This document shows, one piece after another, positions 1 to 7,216 of a stretch of 20,485 nucleotides of DNA (position 1 is its first letter; each line of letters starts with the position of its first letter). The notes below the pieces were generated by a model. It was not told where the DNA came from, did not search any database, and worked only from the letters and a program-made list of their open reading frames with translations. Source of the DNA: a candidate division TA06 bacterium SM23_40 (lineage in GTDB: Bacteria; LJUI01; SM1-40); the NCBI GenBank assembly GCA_001303705.1, contig LJUI01000029.1, positions 1-20,485 on the forward strand. The letters run 5' to 3'. The position numbers and the translations under genes were made by a program.

Positions 1-1
1 G

Positions 2-661
2 ACCTCGGTTACTGTCATGGACGACAGCACCTACACGGAACCACTCACCGGAAGCCTCTGGCCCGGTGCCACCCTGTACATACAACTGGAGGGAGATGAT
101 TGGAATCCCTCGTATATCGATCCCGCCCTGGTCATCATCACCAGCGGCCCGGATCCCTACGGGATCGGGGTGGCTCTCATCGAGACCGGCACATCAACGG
201 GCCTGTACCGTGGTACAGCGGAGATCCAGGCCTCGAGTGACGACGCGAATAACCAGATCGGAACCGGCCCCCTCGATACCCTCCTCATACGCGCCTTCGT
301 CGATCCCGCAGTGTGCGACACCGTTACCATCGTATCGATCGGGGTTGGCGACGACGATGTGGCCGATCTTCAGAAGATCGAGGAGGTCTGCTACCTGCAC
401 CAGAATCACCCCAATCCGTTCGGCGGCGCCACCCGGATCACCTATCGGGTCGGCGAGGCTGTTCACACGAGGCTCGAGATCTACAACATCTCCGGCCAAC
501 TCGTCCGAACGCTCATCGACGAACCGGTGTCGTCGGGCGTCCACTCGATCCAGTGGGATGGACGAAATAGCAATGGAGACGCCGTCCGGAGCGGCATCTA
601 CTTCTACCGCCTCCAGGCAGGCGCTTCCAGCGACTCGAGGAAGATGATCATTCTGAGATAG
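2..661 (+). CDS. Secreted repeat-type protein with C-terminal sorting domain (3' part only)
   Basis: The reading frame is open to the left edge, so the gene starts outside the window; about 219 codons are visible. The last ~85 residues are a classic FCB-superphylum C-terminal sorting / FlgD-Ig-like domain: HQNHPNPFGGATRITY, then LEIYNISGQLVRTL, SGVHSIQWDGRNSNG and SGIYFYRL, ending in a short basic tail (RKMIILR). Such domains direct secretion and surface attachment in T9SS-type systems. The region before it (DDSTYTEPLTGSLWPGATLY, GIGVALIETG, STGLYRGTAEI) looks like one unit of a beta-rich repeat used many times in large extracellular proteins of these phyla, so the full protein may be very long; that is inference. 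There is no transmembrane segment in the visible part. No other member of a secretion system is seen nearby. Confidence 0.85.
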   Translation, partial: TSVTVMDDSTYTEPLTGSLWPGATLYIQLEGDDWNPSYIDPALVIITSGPDPYGIGVALIETGTSTGLYRGTAEIQASSDDANNQIGTGPLDTLLIRAFVDPAVCDTVTIVSIGVGDDDVADLQKIEEVCYLHQNHPNPFGGATRITYRVGEAVHTRLEIYNISGQLVRTLIDEPVSSGVHSIQWDGRNSNGDAVRSGIYFYRLQAGASSDSRKMIILR

Positions 662-741
662 TATCATATGACCCTATGAGGCAGCAGATCGAGGCTTTTC
701 CGGCAGTTTCATCATGACTTCCATCAGAAAGGGTCCGCTTT
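657..741 (+). repeat. Imperfect direct repeat, copy A
   Basis: This copy begins in the stop codon region of the preceding gene. The first 37 bases (657-693) match 797-833 with a single mismatch; the remainder matches more loosely, including CGGCAG, ATCATGAC and a GGTCCRCTT block near 731-739. The two copies are exactly 140 bp apart without gaps. Function is unknown; it may be part of an insertion sequence end. Confidence 0.75.
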
Positions 742-1134
742 TGACAGTGACCTAACATGCGAGATATCTCTCATCGGTCGAATGATACGAACCTACGATA
801 GTATCACATGACCCTATGAGGCAGCAGATCGAGCCCACCGCGGCAGCCTGATCATGACCTCTGTGAGAAATGGTCCACTTCAAGGGGGCCGCGTTCGGCA
901 TTGAGCCAGCACACGACATTGGTCTCGTGCGGTCAAAGGATCTGAACATAGGATAGATTGTGCAGGCCGAGAGCCCGGAAACGCACTCCCCGTCAGGGGC
1001 GCGCGCAGAGGCGCGGCTCACTGGGCTGCCGATTCTCGTATGAGCGCGAGAACCGGGGAGACAGGATTCTGATCAGTGGCCAGGCCCGGAGGTCCGCAAG
1101 CCGCTCGATCGGCCCCGAACAGTGAAGCGACGAA
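662..1134. other. Non-coding stretch between sorting-domain gene and GNAT gene
   Basis: I find no convincing gene in these ~470 bases; short frames on either strand lack a ribosome site and recognisable protein. The stretch holds most of the two direct repeats described separately, a 10-bp palindrome GAGATATCTC at 761-770, and a hairpin TTCTCG / CGAGAA at 1033-1052 with an 8-nt loop. No clear sigma70 promoter for the downstream GNAT gene was found. Confidence 0.6.
797..881 (+). repeat. Imperfect direct repeat, copy B
   Basis: Second copy of the ~85-bp repeat that starts at 657. The core GTATCACATGACCCTATGAG is nearly identical to copy A. Immediately upstream, TGATAC (783-788) pairs with GTATCA (801-806) around a 12-nt loop. 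The block AAATGGTCCACTT near 868-880 resembles sequences repeated at the ends of IS21-family elements; that resemblance is from memory and is weak evidence. Confidence 0.7.
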
Positions 1135-1935
1135 ATGGGATCTATCGAAATCCGCAACATGGACCCCGCCACTGAATACTTCGTCGGGACCTGCACGCAC
1201 GTCGGCGACGACCCCCAGGCCATGACCAGAGATGAGATCGACGTCTCCTCACCCAGGCGCATCGCCTGGCTGCGGAAGATGTCTCGGCAGGGAGCCCGCA
1301 CGAAAGTCGCCACGATCGAGGGTGAGCCCGTCGGGTTCATTCACGTCATCCCCATAGAGATCTGTCCATGGGGGCCTCTGGGCAGGGACCTGCTCGTCAT
1401 TCCCTGCCTGGTTTCCTTGAGCAACACAAAGGGAAGAGGAGTCGGGAAAGCACTTGTCGCAACGGCTGAAGAGGAGGCCCGCCACCGGGAGAAGAAGGGA
1501 ATCGTCACGGTCGCTTATTACCACGATTGTTGGTTCATGCCGGCCCCCTTTTTCGAGGAGTGCGGCTTCTCGCTAGCATCACGTAGGGAGGGAACCGCCC
1601 TCCTGTGGAAGTTGTTCGATCAATCTGCAGAGGCTCCACGCCTTCTGGAGCGCGACTACCGGTATACCCCTGTGCCGGGCAAGGTTGTCGTCGACCTCTT
1701 CTGGAACACCTTCTGCCCCACCAGCTCGATAGAGGCCAGGCGGGTCCGGAAGGTCGTGGAAGAATTCGGGGAATCGGTCGTACTCAATGAGTACTGCGCT
1801 GACGATAGGGAAATCCTCCTCCTGCATCAACTGCCGCGGGGGATCTTCGTAAACGGGCGTGAAATATGGTGGGGGCACGAAGCTCCTGAGGAGGGCATTC
1901 GGAAGGCCATCTTGGAGGCCTCCAGCAGAGCTTAG
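1135..1935 (+). CDS. GNAT N-acetyltransferase fused to a thioredoxin-like (YoaP-type) C-terminal domain
   Basis: This 266-residue protein has two parts. Residues ~1-160 are a GNAT acetyltransferase, which uses acetyl-CoA to acetylate an amine. The acetyl-CoA loop is at 98-106 (NTKGRGVGK), followed by the typical helix ALVATAEEEAR, and FFEECGF (139-145) is the usual late beta-strand motif. Residues ~180-262 resemble the thioredoxin-like domain of YoaP-type proteins: VVVDLFWNTFCPTSS carries a single Cys (C194) and LPRGIFVNGREIW has a cis-proline-like P234. The second Cys of a CxxC site is absent. An in-frame stop at 1123-1125 fixes the 5' limit; ATG at 1135 is the first start and ATG at 1159 is an alternative. 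No good Shine-Dalgarno sequence is visible. The substrate is unknown. It stands alone, 400 bp ahead of the efflux operon, so context says little about its job. Confidence 0.8.
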   Translation: MGSIEIRNMDPATEYFVGTCTHVGDDPQAMTRDEIDVSSPRRIAWLRKMSRQGARTKVATIEGEPVGFIHVIPIEICPWGPLGRDLLVIPCLVSLSNTKGRGVGKALVATAEEEARHREKKGIVTVAYYHDCWFMPAPFFEECGFSLASRREGTALLWKLFDQSAEAPRLLERDYRYTPVPGKVVVDLFWNTFCPTSSIEARRVRKVVEEFGESVVLNEYCADDREILLLHQLPRGIFVNGREIWWGHEAPEEGIRKAILEASSRA

Positions 1936-2251
1936 TCGCGCCACGCGAGGAGGTCGGTGATCGTCTACAGAGATGCGCCCGAGGATCACCCCACACACTT
2001 CCCCAGTGATCACATTAAGATCCCGACGTACTACAACACCCAATTCACTCAACGGGAAGGCCGGGTACACGCTGGCACGGGCACGACGCACTGCCCTGCC
2101 CGGGATCGACTATGATACCTCGCCTCGACACCAATGCGCAACCTGATCTGCGGGGCCATCTCCCGATATCCTTTGAGGATACTTCCGCGAGAGTACCAGG
2201 GCGCGGGTGCGAAGACGGCGTCCACGCAGCCCGGACGCGCTTCCTCGACCG

Positions 2252-2281
2252 TTGACAGCTGCGTCCTCGACATCCTATACT
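2252..2281 (+). promoter_or_regulatory. Sigma70-type promoter of the TolC-RND operon
   Basis: A perfect -35 box TTGACA (2252-2257) is followed after 18 bp by TATACT (2276-2281), five of six matches to the -10 consensus. Transcription should start near 2288-2290, giving a leader of about 60 nt before the ATG at 2348. This position rules out translation from upstream start codons such as the one at 2207. Confidence 0.75.
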
Positions 2282-2331
2282 CTCTGGCCTGAGCGTAGCT
2301 CAGATAGACACGCGCGATTGAAATCTCAAAT

Positions 2332-2338
2332 GGAGGAG
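2332..2338 (+). promoter_or_regulatory. Shine-Dalgarno site that sets the TolC start
   Basis: GGAGGAG lies 9 nt before the ATG at 2348 and selects that codon over the longer frame opening at 2207. The start it selects is followed directly by a signal peptide. Confidence 0.75.
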
Positions 2339-2347
2339 AGACAGTCA

Positions 2348-3823
2348 ATGAATGTACGGCTTCTGTGTGGCCTCATGGCCCTTCCGCTTCTTGTCCAGAT
2401 CGGTCATGCCGAGACCGTGACCCTGGAGGAGTTCCTCGAGAACATTCAACAGACGCACCCCCTGTTTGCCAGGGAGGCCCTGTCACCCGAAATCCAGATG
2501 AGAGCGCGGGAGCGATTTCTCGGTGCCGAGGACTGGATTGTCAGCTCATCTCCGTTCTATGCCTACCAGAAGCCCCTCAGCACGAGCGCGTTCAGCCCGG
2601 AGCGGATCAACATGATCGGCGGCGAACTCGGGATCGAGAGGGCGTTCTGGAACACGGGAGGACGACTTTCGCTCTCCTGGTCGTCTGACTACACCGATCA
2701 GAAGATCCCGGAGATTGTCATTCCCCTGGGTCCCTCTACCGTTCTCGAGATCCCCACCGGCACAGCGGAATTCTATCAGAACAAGGTGTATCTCACTTAC
2801 TCCCAGCCGCTCCTCCAGAACTTCAGAGGGAAACTCGACCGCCTCTATTATGAATTGGGGGAATACGACGTAGCCTCCGCCGAGACGGAGGCGCTCGAAA
2901 CCGAAGAAGGATTCCTTTTCGACGTCGCAGCGCGATTCCTCGACTGGGTTCTTCTCTCCGAACAGAGCCGGATCGCCGCAGAGCGCCTCCGCCTGGCGAA
3001 TGAGCAGCTCGAGCAGACCACGCGAATGAGGCGGGCAAACCTGGTCGACCAGGTGGACGTATTGCGAGCCGAGGACGCTGTCAGGATTGCAGAGCAGACC
3101 CTCGTGCTGATCGAGTCCCAATTCAAGGCAAAACGGGCGGAGTTGGCAGTTCTGTCTCAATCAGAAGGACTGTACGAGCGCAGTCCTGAGTTCGATCTGT
3201 ACAGACTGGAGACGCCGCCACCAGTCGACGAGGCGATCTCGCGATTGAAAGAGCACTCAAGAATTCTACAGATCCTCTCCATCCGGCGGGAGCAACTCTC
3301 CTCTCTCCTCGACGGCTTCGCCGAGACCACTCGTCCACAGCTACTCCTCAATGTCGCCGCAGGACTTCAGGGCGGCGATGAAGATTTCGACCAGTCTCTC
3401 GAGCTCGATAAGCCGGATCTATCCGTCTCGCTCGGCTTCTCCTATCCATTGGGGAATCGGGCTGCCGGCTCAGATGTCGCGAAGACGAAACTCGAGTATA
3501 GACAGTTGGAGAAGGAGATCGAAACCGTAGCGCTGGACCTCGAGGCCAGCGTGAGAAATCTCCTGATCCAGATCCATGAGCTGGAGAAAGTTCTCGCATT
3601 GAACCAGGAACAGATCCAGTCGGCGCAGGCCAAGACCGCCGAAGAGCAACGCCTGTACAATCAGGGACGCGGCCAGCTCACATTCGTCATTCAGAGTCGG
3701 GACAATGAGCAGTTGGCAAAGTTGACCTATGCCCAGAATGCGGCGACATATCATCAACTGATGCTCACGTACCGTGCGCTAATGGACGAACTCCTCCCCG
3801 CGGGACAAGAGGGAGCGAGCTAG
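2348..3823 (+). CDS. TolC-family outer membrane efflux channel
   Basis: From the chosen start the protein has 491 residues, the usual size for this family. A signal peptide (MNVRLLCGLMALPLLVQIGHA) would be cut after GHA. TolC proteins form trimeric outer membrane channels with a long periplasmic helical tunnel that receive substrate from inner membrane pumps. Two similar halves are visible. Each has beta-strand segments (for example KVYLTYSQPLLQNF, and PDLSVSLGFSYPLGNRAA preceded by PQLLLNVAAGLQGG) followed by long coiled-coil helices (SEQSRIAAERLRLANEQLEQ; LDLEASVRNLLIQIHELEK). The late motif EEQRLYNQGRGQLTFVIQ matches the 'Y..G....' segment typical of the second coiled coil. The RND pump gene follows after 69 nt in the same direction, so the two are very likely co-transcribed. 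The exported substrate cannot be deduced. Confidence 0.92.
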   Translation: MNVRLLCGLMALPLLVQIGHAETVTLEEFLENIQQTHPLFAREALSPEIQMRARERFLGAEDWIVSSSPFYAYQKPLSTSAFSPERINMIGGELGIERAFWNTGGRLSLSWSSDYTDQKIPEIVIPLGPSTVLEIPTGTAEFYQNKVYLTYSQPLLQNFRGKLDRLYYELGEYDVASAETEALETEEGFLFDVAARFLDWVLLSEQSRIAAERLRLANEQLEQTTRMRRANLVDQVDVLRAEDAVRIAEQTLVLIESQFKAKRAELAVLSQSEGLYERSPEFDLYRLETPPPVDEAISRLKEHSRILQILSIRREQLSSLLDGFAETTRPQLLLNVAAGLQGGDEDFDQSLELDKPDLSVSLGFSYPLGNRAAGSDVAKTKLEYRQLEKEIETVALDLEASVRNLLIQIHELEKVLALNQEQIQSAQAKTAEEQRLYNQGRGQLTFVIQSRDNEQLAKLTYAQNAATYHQLMLTYRALMDELLPAGQEGAS

Positions 3824-3892
3824 CAGCGGATCGCGCAGCTGCAGGATCTTTCACGAGACCGACCATCAGCACCGACCCGGAGCAAAAGAGCC

Positions 3893-6800
3893 ATGAGACC
3901 ATTCTTCAAATTCTTTGCTGAACGCCACCTTCTGGCGATGCTCATCACCCTCATGATCGTCATGCTCGGAGTGAACTCATACCTCCGGATCAGGCGGGAG
4001 ATGTTCCCCAAAGTAGACTTGGGCTTCGTATTCATCTCAACTCGCTACCCTGGCGCCTCCCCCGAGGATGTGGAGCTGAACGTCACAAATAAGATCGAAG
4101 CAGAGCTGGAGGCCGTCACAGGTATCGATCGGATTACCTCCTATTCGATGGAAAACGTATCAGTCATCACGATCGTCCTCGATCCCGACGAGAGAGATCA
4201 GGACAAGATAAAAAGTGAAATCCGCGAGGCAGTCGCACGTGTTACGGATCTGCCCGACGACGTGACGGAATCGCCCTACGTAATCGAGATCACATCCGCA
4301 ATATTCCCCGTGATCGAAGTGGGCCTGATGGGAGACATCCCCTACGAGGAACTGCGAGAGATCGCGCGGCTATTCGAGAAGAAGCTCGAGACCCTCGACG
4401 GCGTATCGCATGTCGACAAGTACGGTTATCTGGCTAGAGAAGTCGAGATCGAGGTCTACCCTGAGGCAATTCGTAAATATCAGATCCCGCTCCGGGAGAT
4501 CATTGCTGCAATTCAGGCGCGCAATATCCGTGCCACCGGTGGATCCTTCGAATCCTATACCAGCGAGAAGAACGTCGTCACCCTGGCCCAGTTCGAGGAT
4601 CCCCTCGAGGTGGGCGATGTGATCGTTCGCTCAACCTTCGAGGGTCCTCAGATCAGAGTGAAGGACCTCGCAATTGTAAAGAGTGAATTCGAGGATGCAA
4701 GGATACTATCTCGCGTCAACGGGAAATCCGCTATCTCCTTCATCGTCAGCAAGAAGGAGACGGCCGATATCATCAGAACGGTCGATGCGGTCAAACAGCT
4801 GGTGGAGCAGGAGCGCCCCCACTTCCCAGAAGGAGTGGATATTTCATATTCCGACGATTTCTCTCGATACGTTCGAAATCGATTCCAGGTCGTCCGCGTC
4901 AACGGTGCCATCGGCCTCGCTCTCGTGATAATCATCCTGTCCGTTTTTCTCAATCCTCGCAGCGCATTCTGGGTCGCAATGGGCATTCCTATATCCCTCC
5001 TCGGCGTCATCTTCTGTCTCCCGTTCTTCGACGTCTACCTCGATAGCATATCCCTTGCCGCAATGATCATGGTGATCGGCATCATCGTCGACGATGGAAT
5101 TATTATAGCAGAGAATATACAACGCCACAGGGAGACAGGCGAGGGAGCCCTCAATGCTGCGGTGAATGGAATACATGGCGTATTCGCGCCGGTGGTAACC
5201 ACCGTTCTCACGACGATCCTGGCGTTCGTCCCCTTCTTCCTCCTGGGCGGCATCATGGGCAAGTTCGTTTATGTCATTCCTCTGGTCATCACTCTCGCGC
5301 TACTCATCTCGCTCATCGAGGCCACGGTCGCCCTACCGGCCCACCTCACCATGGGGTTGCCCCAGACGCCCGGAGAGAAGGGCAAGGTTGTCACTCGCCA
5401 GTGGTTCAATCTGCTGAGGTCCCCGTTCGAGCGGTTCTTGCGCAGGTTCCTTCGGTTCCGGTATGCGTTTGTCGTCTTCTCATTCGCGCTTCTCTTCGTG
5501 GCTCTCTGGTACGCAGGATCGTACATGAAATTCGTCCTCTTCCCCTCCAGCATGGCAGAGCAGTTCTACATTCTCGCCGAACTGCCGAGCGGAACATCCC
5601 TCCAGGCCACGTCCGACAAGCTCAAGGAAATTGAAAGGTTGGTGGCCGACCTACCGGACGACGAGCTCGACTCATACGTCACCCGGCTAGGCACCCTGGA
5701 GGACTTTGCTCCCGGCGAAAACGAGAACTGGGCCATAATCGGAGTGAGCCTCACCCCATTCGCCACACGCGACAGGACAGCCGACGACATCGTCGACGAC
5801 CTCCGGCAGAAGACCGATCGACTCGAAGGATACGATGCCATCACCTACTCCATCGAGGCGGGCGGCCCTCCTGTGGGGAGGCCAATCACGCTGCGTGTGG
5901 TCGGATCTGACGACACATTGAGGACAGCACTGGCCGATTCGATCGTGGCCTTCCTTGGAACGCTAGAAGGAGTGAAGGGAATCGACAGGAATGACAAGTA
6001 CGGAAAGGACCAGGTCGAGATAGACATTGACCACGATAAGCTTGCCCGCCGTGGACTGACGGTCGCTGATATTGCGCGGACTGTACGAACTGCCTACGAC
6101 GGTGAGCGCGTGACGAGCGTGCGCTACGGAGAGGAAACCGTCGAATTCCGTGTACGCCTCCAGGCGGCAGCGCGTGAGCGCCCCGAAGACCTTGGAGAAC
6201 TCCTCATCCCGAACCAGCTCGGACGGCTCATCCGGCTCCGGGAAGTAGCCCAGCTCAGCACCGGCCCGGGACCTTCCAACTTCTTCCACCACGACGGGGA
6301 ACGAGCGATCACGGTAACAGCCGACGTGACCAAGGGCAGCACGACTCCTGTCGAAGCGACCGACGCGGTGTTCGGTCATTTCAACCTCGACAGAGACTGG
6401 CCGGGCATGCGGTTTGTGGTTGGAGGAGAGGTCGAGGAGACCGAGGAGACATTGATCAACCTCGCGCGGGCGTTCATTATCGCCGTCGTCGGGATCTACT
6501 TCCTCCTCATCCTCCTCTTCAACTCTCTCACCCAGCCGCTGCTCGTCATGGTAGCGATCCCCTTCGGGATCATGGGTGTGATCGTTGCATTCGCAGTGCA
6601 CGCTGAAGACTTCGGCTTCGTGGCCGCGGTGGGTGTTATCGGCCTCGCTGGCGTTCTCGTCAACGACTCGCTCGTTCTCGTCAACCACATCAACAAATTG
6701 AGAGTGAAATGTCCTGACGAGAGTGTCAGTAGCCTGGTTGCACAGGGGACAACTCACCGCTTGCGCGCGGTCCTGCTCACGACGCTCACGACAGTCGGGG

Positions 6801-7009
6801 GACTTCTCCCGTTGGCCTATGGCTTCGGCGGCACTGATCCATACATGGCCCCCATGGCCCTCGCGATCGCGTGGGGTCTGGCCTTCGGCACGCCCCTCAC
6901 ACTGTTTCTCGTCCCCTGTCTGTACGTCATCCGCCACGACATGGGCAGAGGCCTCCTGGCCGTCAGAAGAGCCCTGGCGAGAGGCGGCGCACGGCCGGAA
7001 ACTCAATGA
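3893..7009 (+). CDS. RND-family efflux pump, inner membrane permease (AcrB/HAE-like)
   Basis: At 1038 residues this is a full-length RND transporter, a trimeric proton-driven inner membrane pump. The order is standard. TM1 is at ~12-31, the first periplasmic porter loop at ~35-330, and TM2-6 at ~337-485, including GIIVDDGIIIAEN with D400-D401, equivalent to the AcrB proton-relay pair D407-D408. TM7 is near 525-545, followed by the second periplasmic loop and TM8-12 in the last ~190 residues. The site of AcrB lysine 940 reads VLVNDSLVLV, so Lys is replaced by Asn (N924) next to D925; this variant exists in a large RND subgroup. The CzcA-type metal-pump signature was not seen, so a drug, lipid or other hydrophobic substrate is likelier than a metal. 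Only a weak GGAG lies before the ATG. A TolC gene precedes it, but no HlyD/AcrA-type adaptor gene is present anywhere in the window. Confidence 0.93.
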   Translation: MRPFFKFFAERHLLAMLITLMIVMLGVNSYLRIRREMFPKVDLGFVFISTRYPGASPEDVELNVTNKIEAELEAVTGIDRITSYSMENVSVITIVLDPDERDQDKIKSEIREAVARVTDLPDDVTESPYVIEITSAIFPVIEVGLMGDIPYEELREIARLFEKKLETLDGVSHVDKYGYLAREVEIEVYPEAIRKYQIPLREIIAAIQARNIRATGGSFESYTSEKNVVTLAQFEDPLEVGDVIVRSTFEGPQIRVKDLAIVKSEFEDARILSRVNGKSAISFIVSKKETADIIRTVDAVKQLVEQERPHFPEGVDISYSDDFSRYVRNRFQVVRVNGAIGLALVIIILSVFLNPRSAFWVAMGIPISLLGVIFCLPFFDVYLDSISLAAMIMVIGIIVDDGIIIAENIQRHRETGEGALNAAVNGIHGVFAPVVTTVLTTILAFVPFFLLGGIMGKFVYVIPLVITLALLISLIEATVALPAHLTMGLPQTPGEKGKVVTRQWFNLLRSPFERFLRRFLRFRYAFVVFSFALLFVALWYAGSYMKFVLFPSSMAEQFYILAELPSGTSLQATSDKLKEIERLVADLPDDELDSYVTRLGTLEDFAPGENENWAIIGVSLTPFATRDRTADDIVDDLRQKTDRLEGYDAITYSIEAGGPPVGRPITLRVVGSDDTLRTALADSIVAFLGTLEGVKGIDRNDKYGKDQVEIDIDHDKLARRGLTVADIARTVRTAYDGERVTSVRYGEETVEFRVRLQAAARERPEDLGELLIPNQLGRLIRLREVAQLSTGPGPSNFFHHDGERAITVTADVTKGSTTPVEATDAVFGHFNLDRDWPGMRFVVGGEVEETEETLINLARAFIIAVVGIYFLLILLFNSLTQPLLVMVAIPFGIMGVIVAFAVHAEDFGFVAAVGVIGLAGVLVNDSLVLVNHINKLRVKCPDESVSSLVAQGTTHRLRAVLLTTLTTVGGLLPLAYGFGGTDPYMAPMALAIAWGLAFGTPLTLFLVPCLYVIRHDMGRGLLAVRRALARGGARPETQ

Positions 7010-7136
7010 GCCACCCCGCGAAGCCCAGTCCCCGTCCTTCCCCGGAAGGTACGCCGGGAAGATGACGGCCTTCCTCGCCCGCTCACACCCGTGGGGGGAT
7101 GTCGCCGGCGGAGGCCACCCTCCAGTTAGGCGGAAC

Positions 7137-7166
7137 TTGACAACGGCCGGGACAGTTCACTATCAT
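7137..7166 (+). promoter_or_regulatory. Sigma70-type promoter of the M16 peptidase pair
   Basis: TTGACA (7137-7142), an 18-bp spacer and TATCAT (7161-7166) form a strong promoter. The expected start of transcription is near 7173, which is almost on the ATG at 7175, so that ATG would have no leader. The ATG at 7217, with its own ribosome site, is therefore the better translation start. Confidence 0.75.
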
Positions 7167-7204
7167 GGAGGTAGATGACCTATACTGCTACAGGAAGGCT
7201 TCAC

Positions 7205-7210
7205 AGGGGG
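7205..7210 (+). promoter_or_regulatory. Shine-Dalgarno site for the first M16 peptidase
   Basis: AGGGGG sits 6 nt ahead of the ATG at 7217. The other candidate, GGAGGT at 7167-7172, lies only 2 nt before the ATG at 7175 and overlaps the predicted transcription start, so it is unlikely to be used. Confidence 0.6.
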
Positions 7211-7216
7211 ATTCCC

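Larger units (their letters stand above)
1936..2347. other. Intergenic region and leader upstream of the TolC-RND operon
   Basis: These 412 bases carry no gene I can support. The last ~100 hold the operon promoter (2252-2281) and ribosome site (2332-2338). Upstream of that are an inverted pair GGTGATC / GATCACC in the 1955-1990 area with a ~20-nt loop and a small hairpin TATCC-TTTGA-GGATA near 2166-2180. Both are too weak to name as operators. No U-run terminator was seen after the GNAT gene. Confidence 0.5.

Noticed and set aside
741-770. Promoter TTGACA (741-746) inside repeat copy A
   Set aside because: There is no acceptable -10 box at 16-18 bp (ATATCT or TATCTC only), and it is far from the next gene.
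752-1021. 89-residue minus-strand frame across repeat copy B
   Set aside because: It has no start signal and reads through repeat sequence; it is more likely non-coding or IS-end DNA.
2207-2347. 47-codon N-terminal extension of the TolC gene
   Set aside because: It runs through the -35 and -10 boxes of the predicted promoter and would put the signal peptide inside the protein; GGAGGAG before ATG 2348 gives the real start.
5963-7006. 347-residue minus-strand frame opposite the RND pump
   Set aside because: It is the antisense of conserved RND transmembrane and porter sequence; long antisense frames are common in GC-rich coding DNA.
3893-7009. Heavy-metal (CzcA/CusA) RND pump, suggested by the nearby copper receptor
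   Set aside because: TM4 has the VDD pair of the hydrophobe-type pumps instead of the CzcA-type signature, and the pump has its own promoter far from the copper unit.
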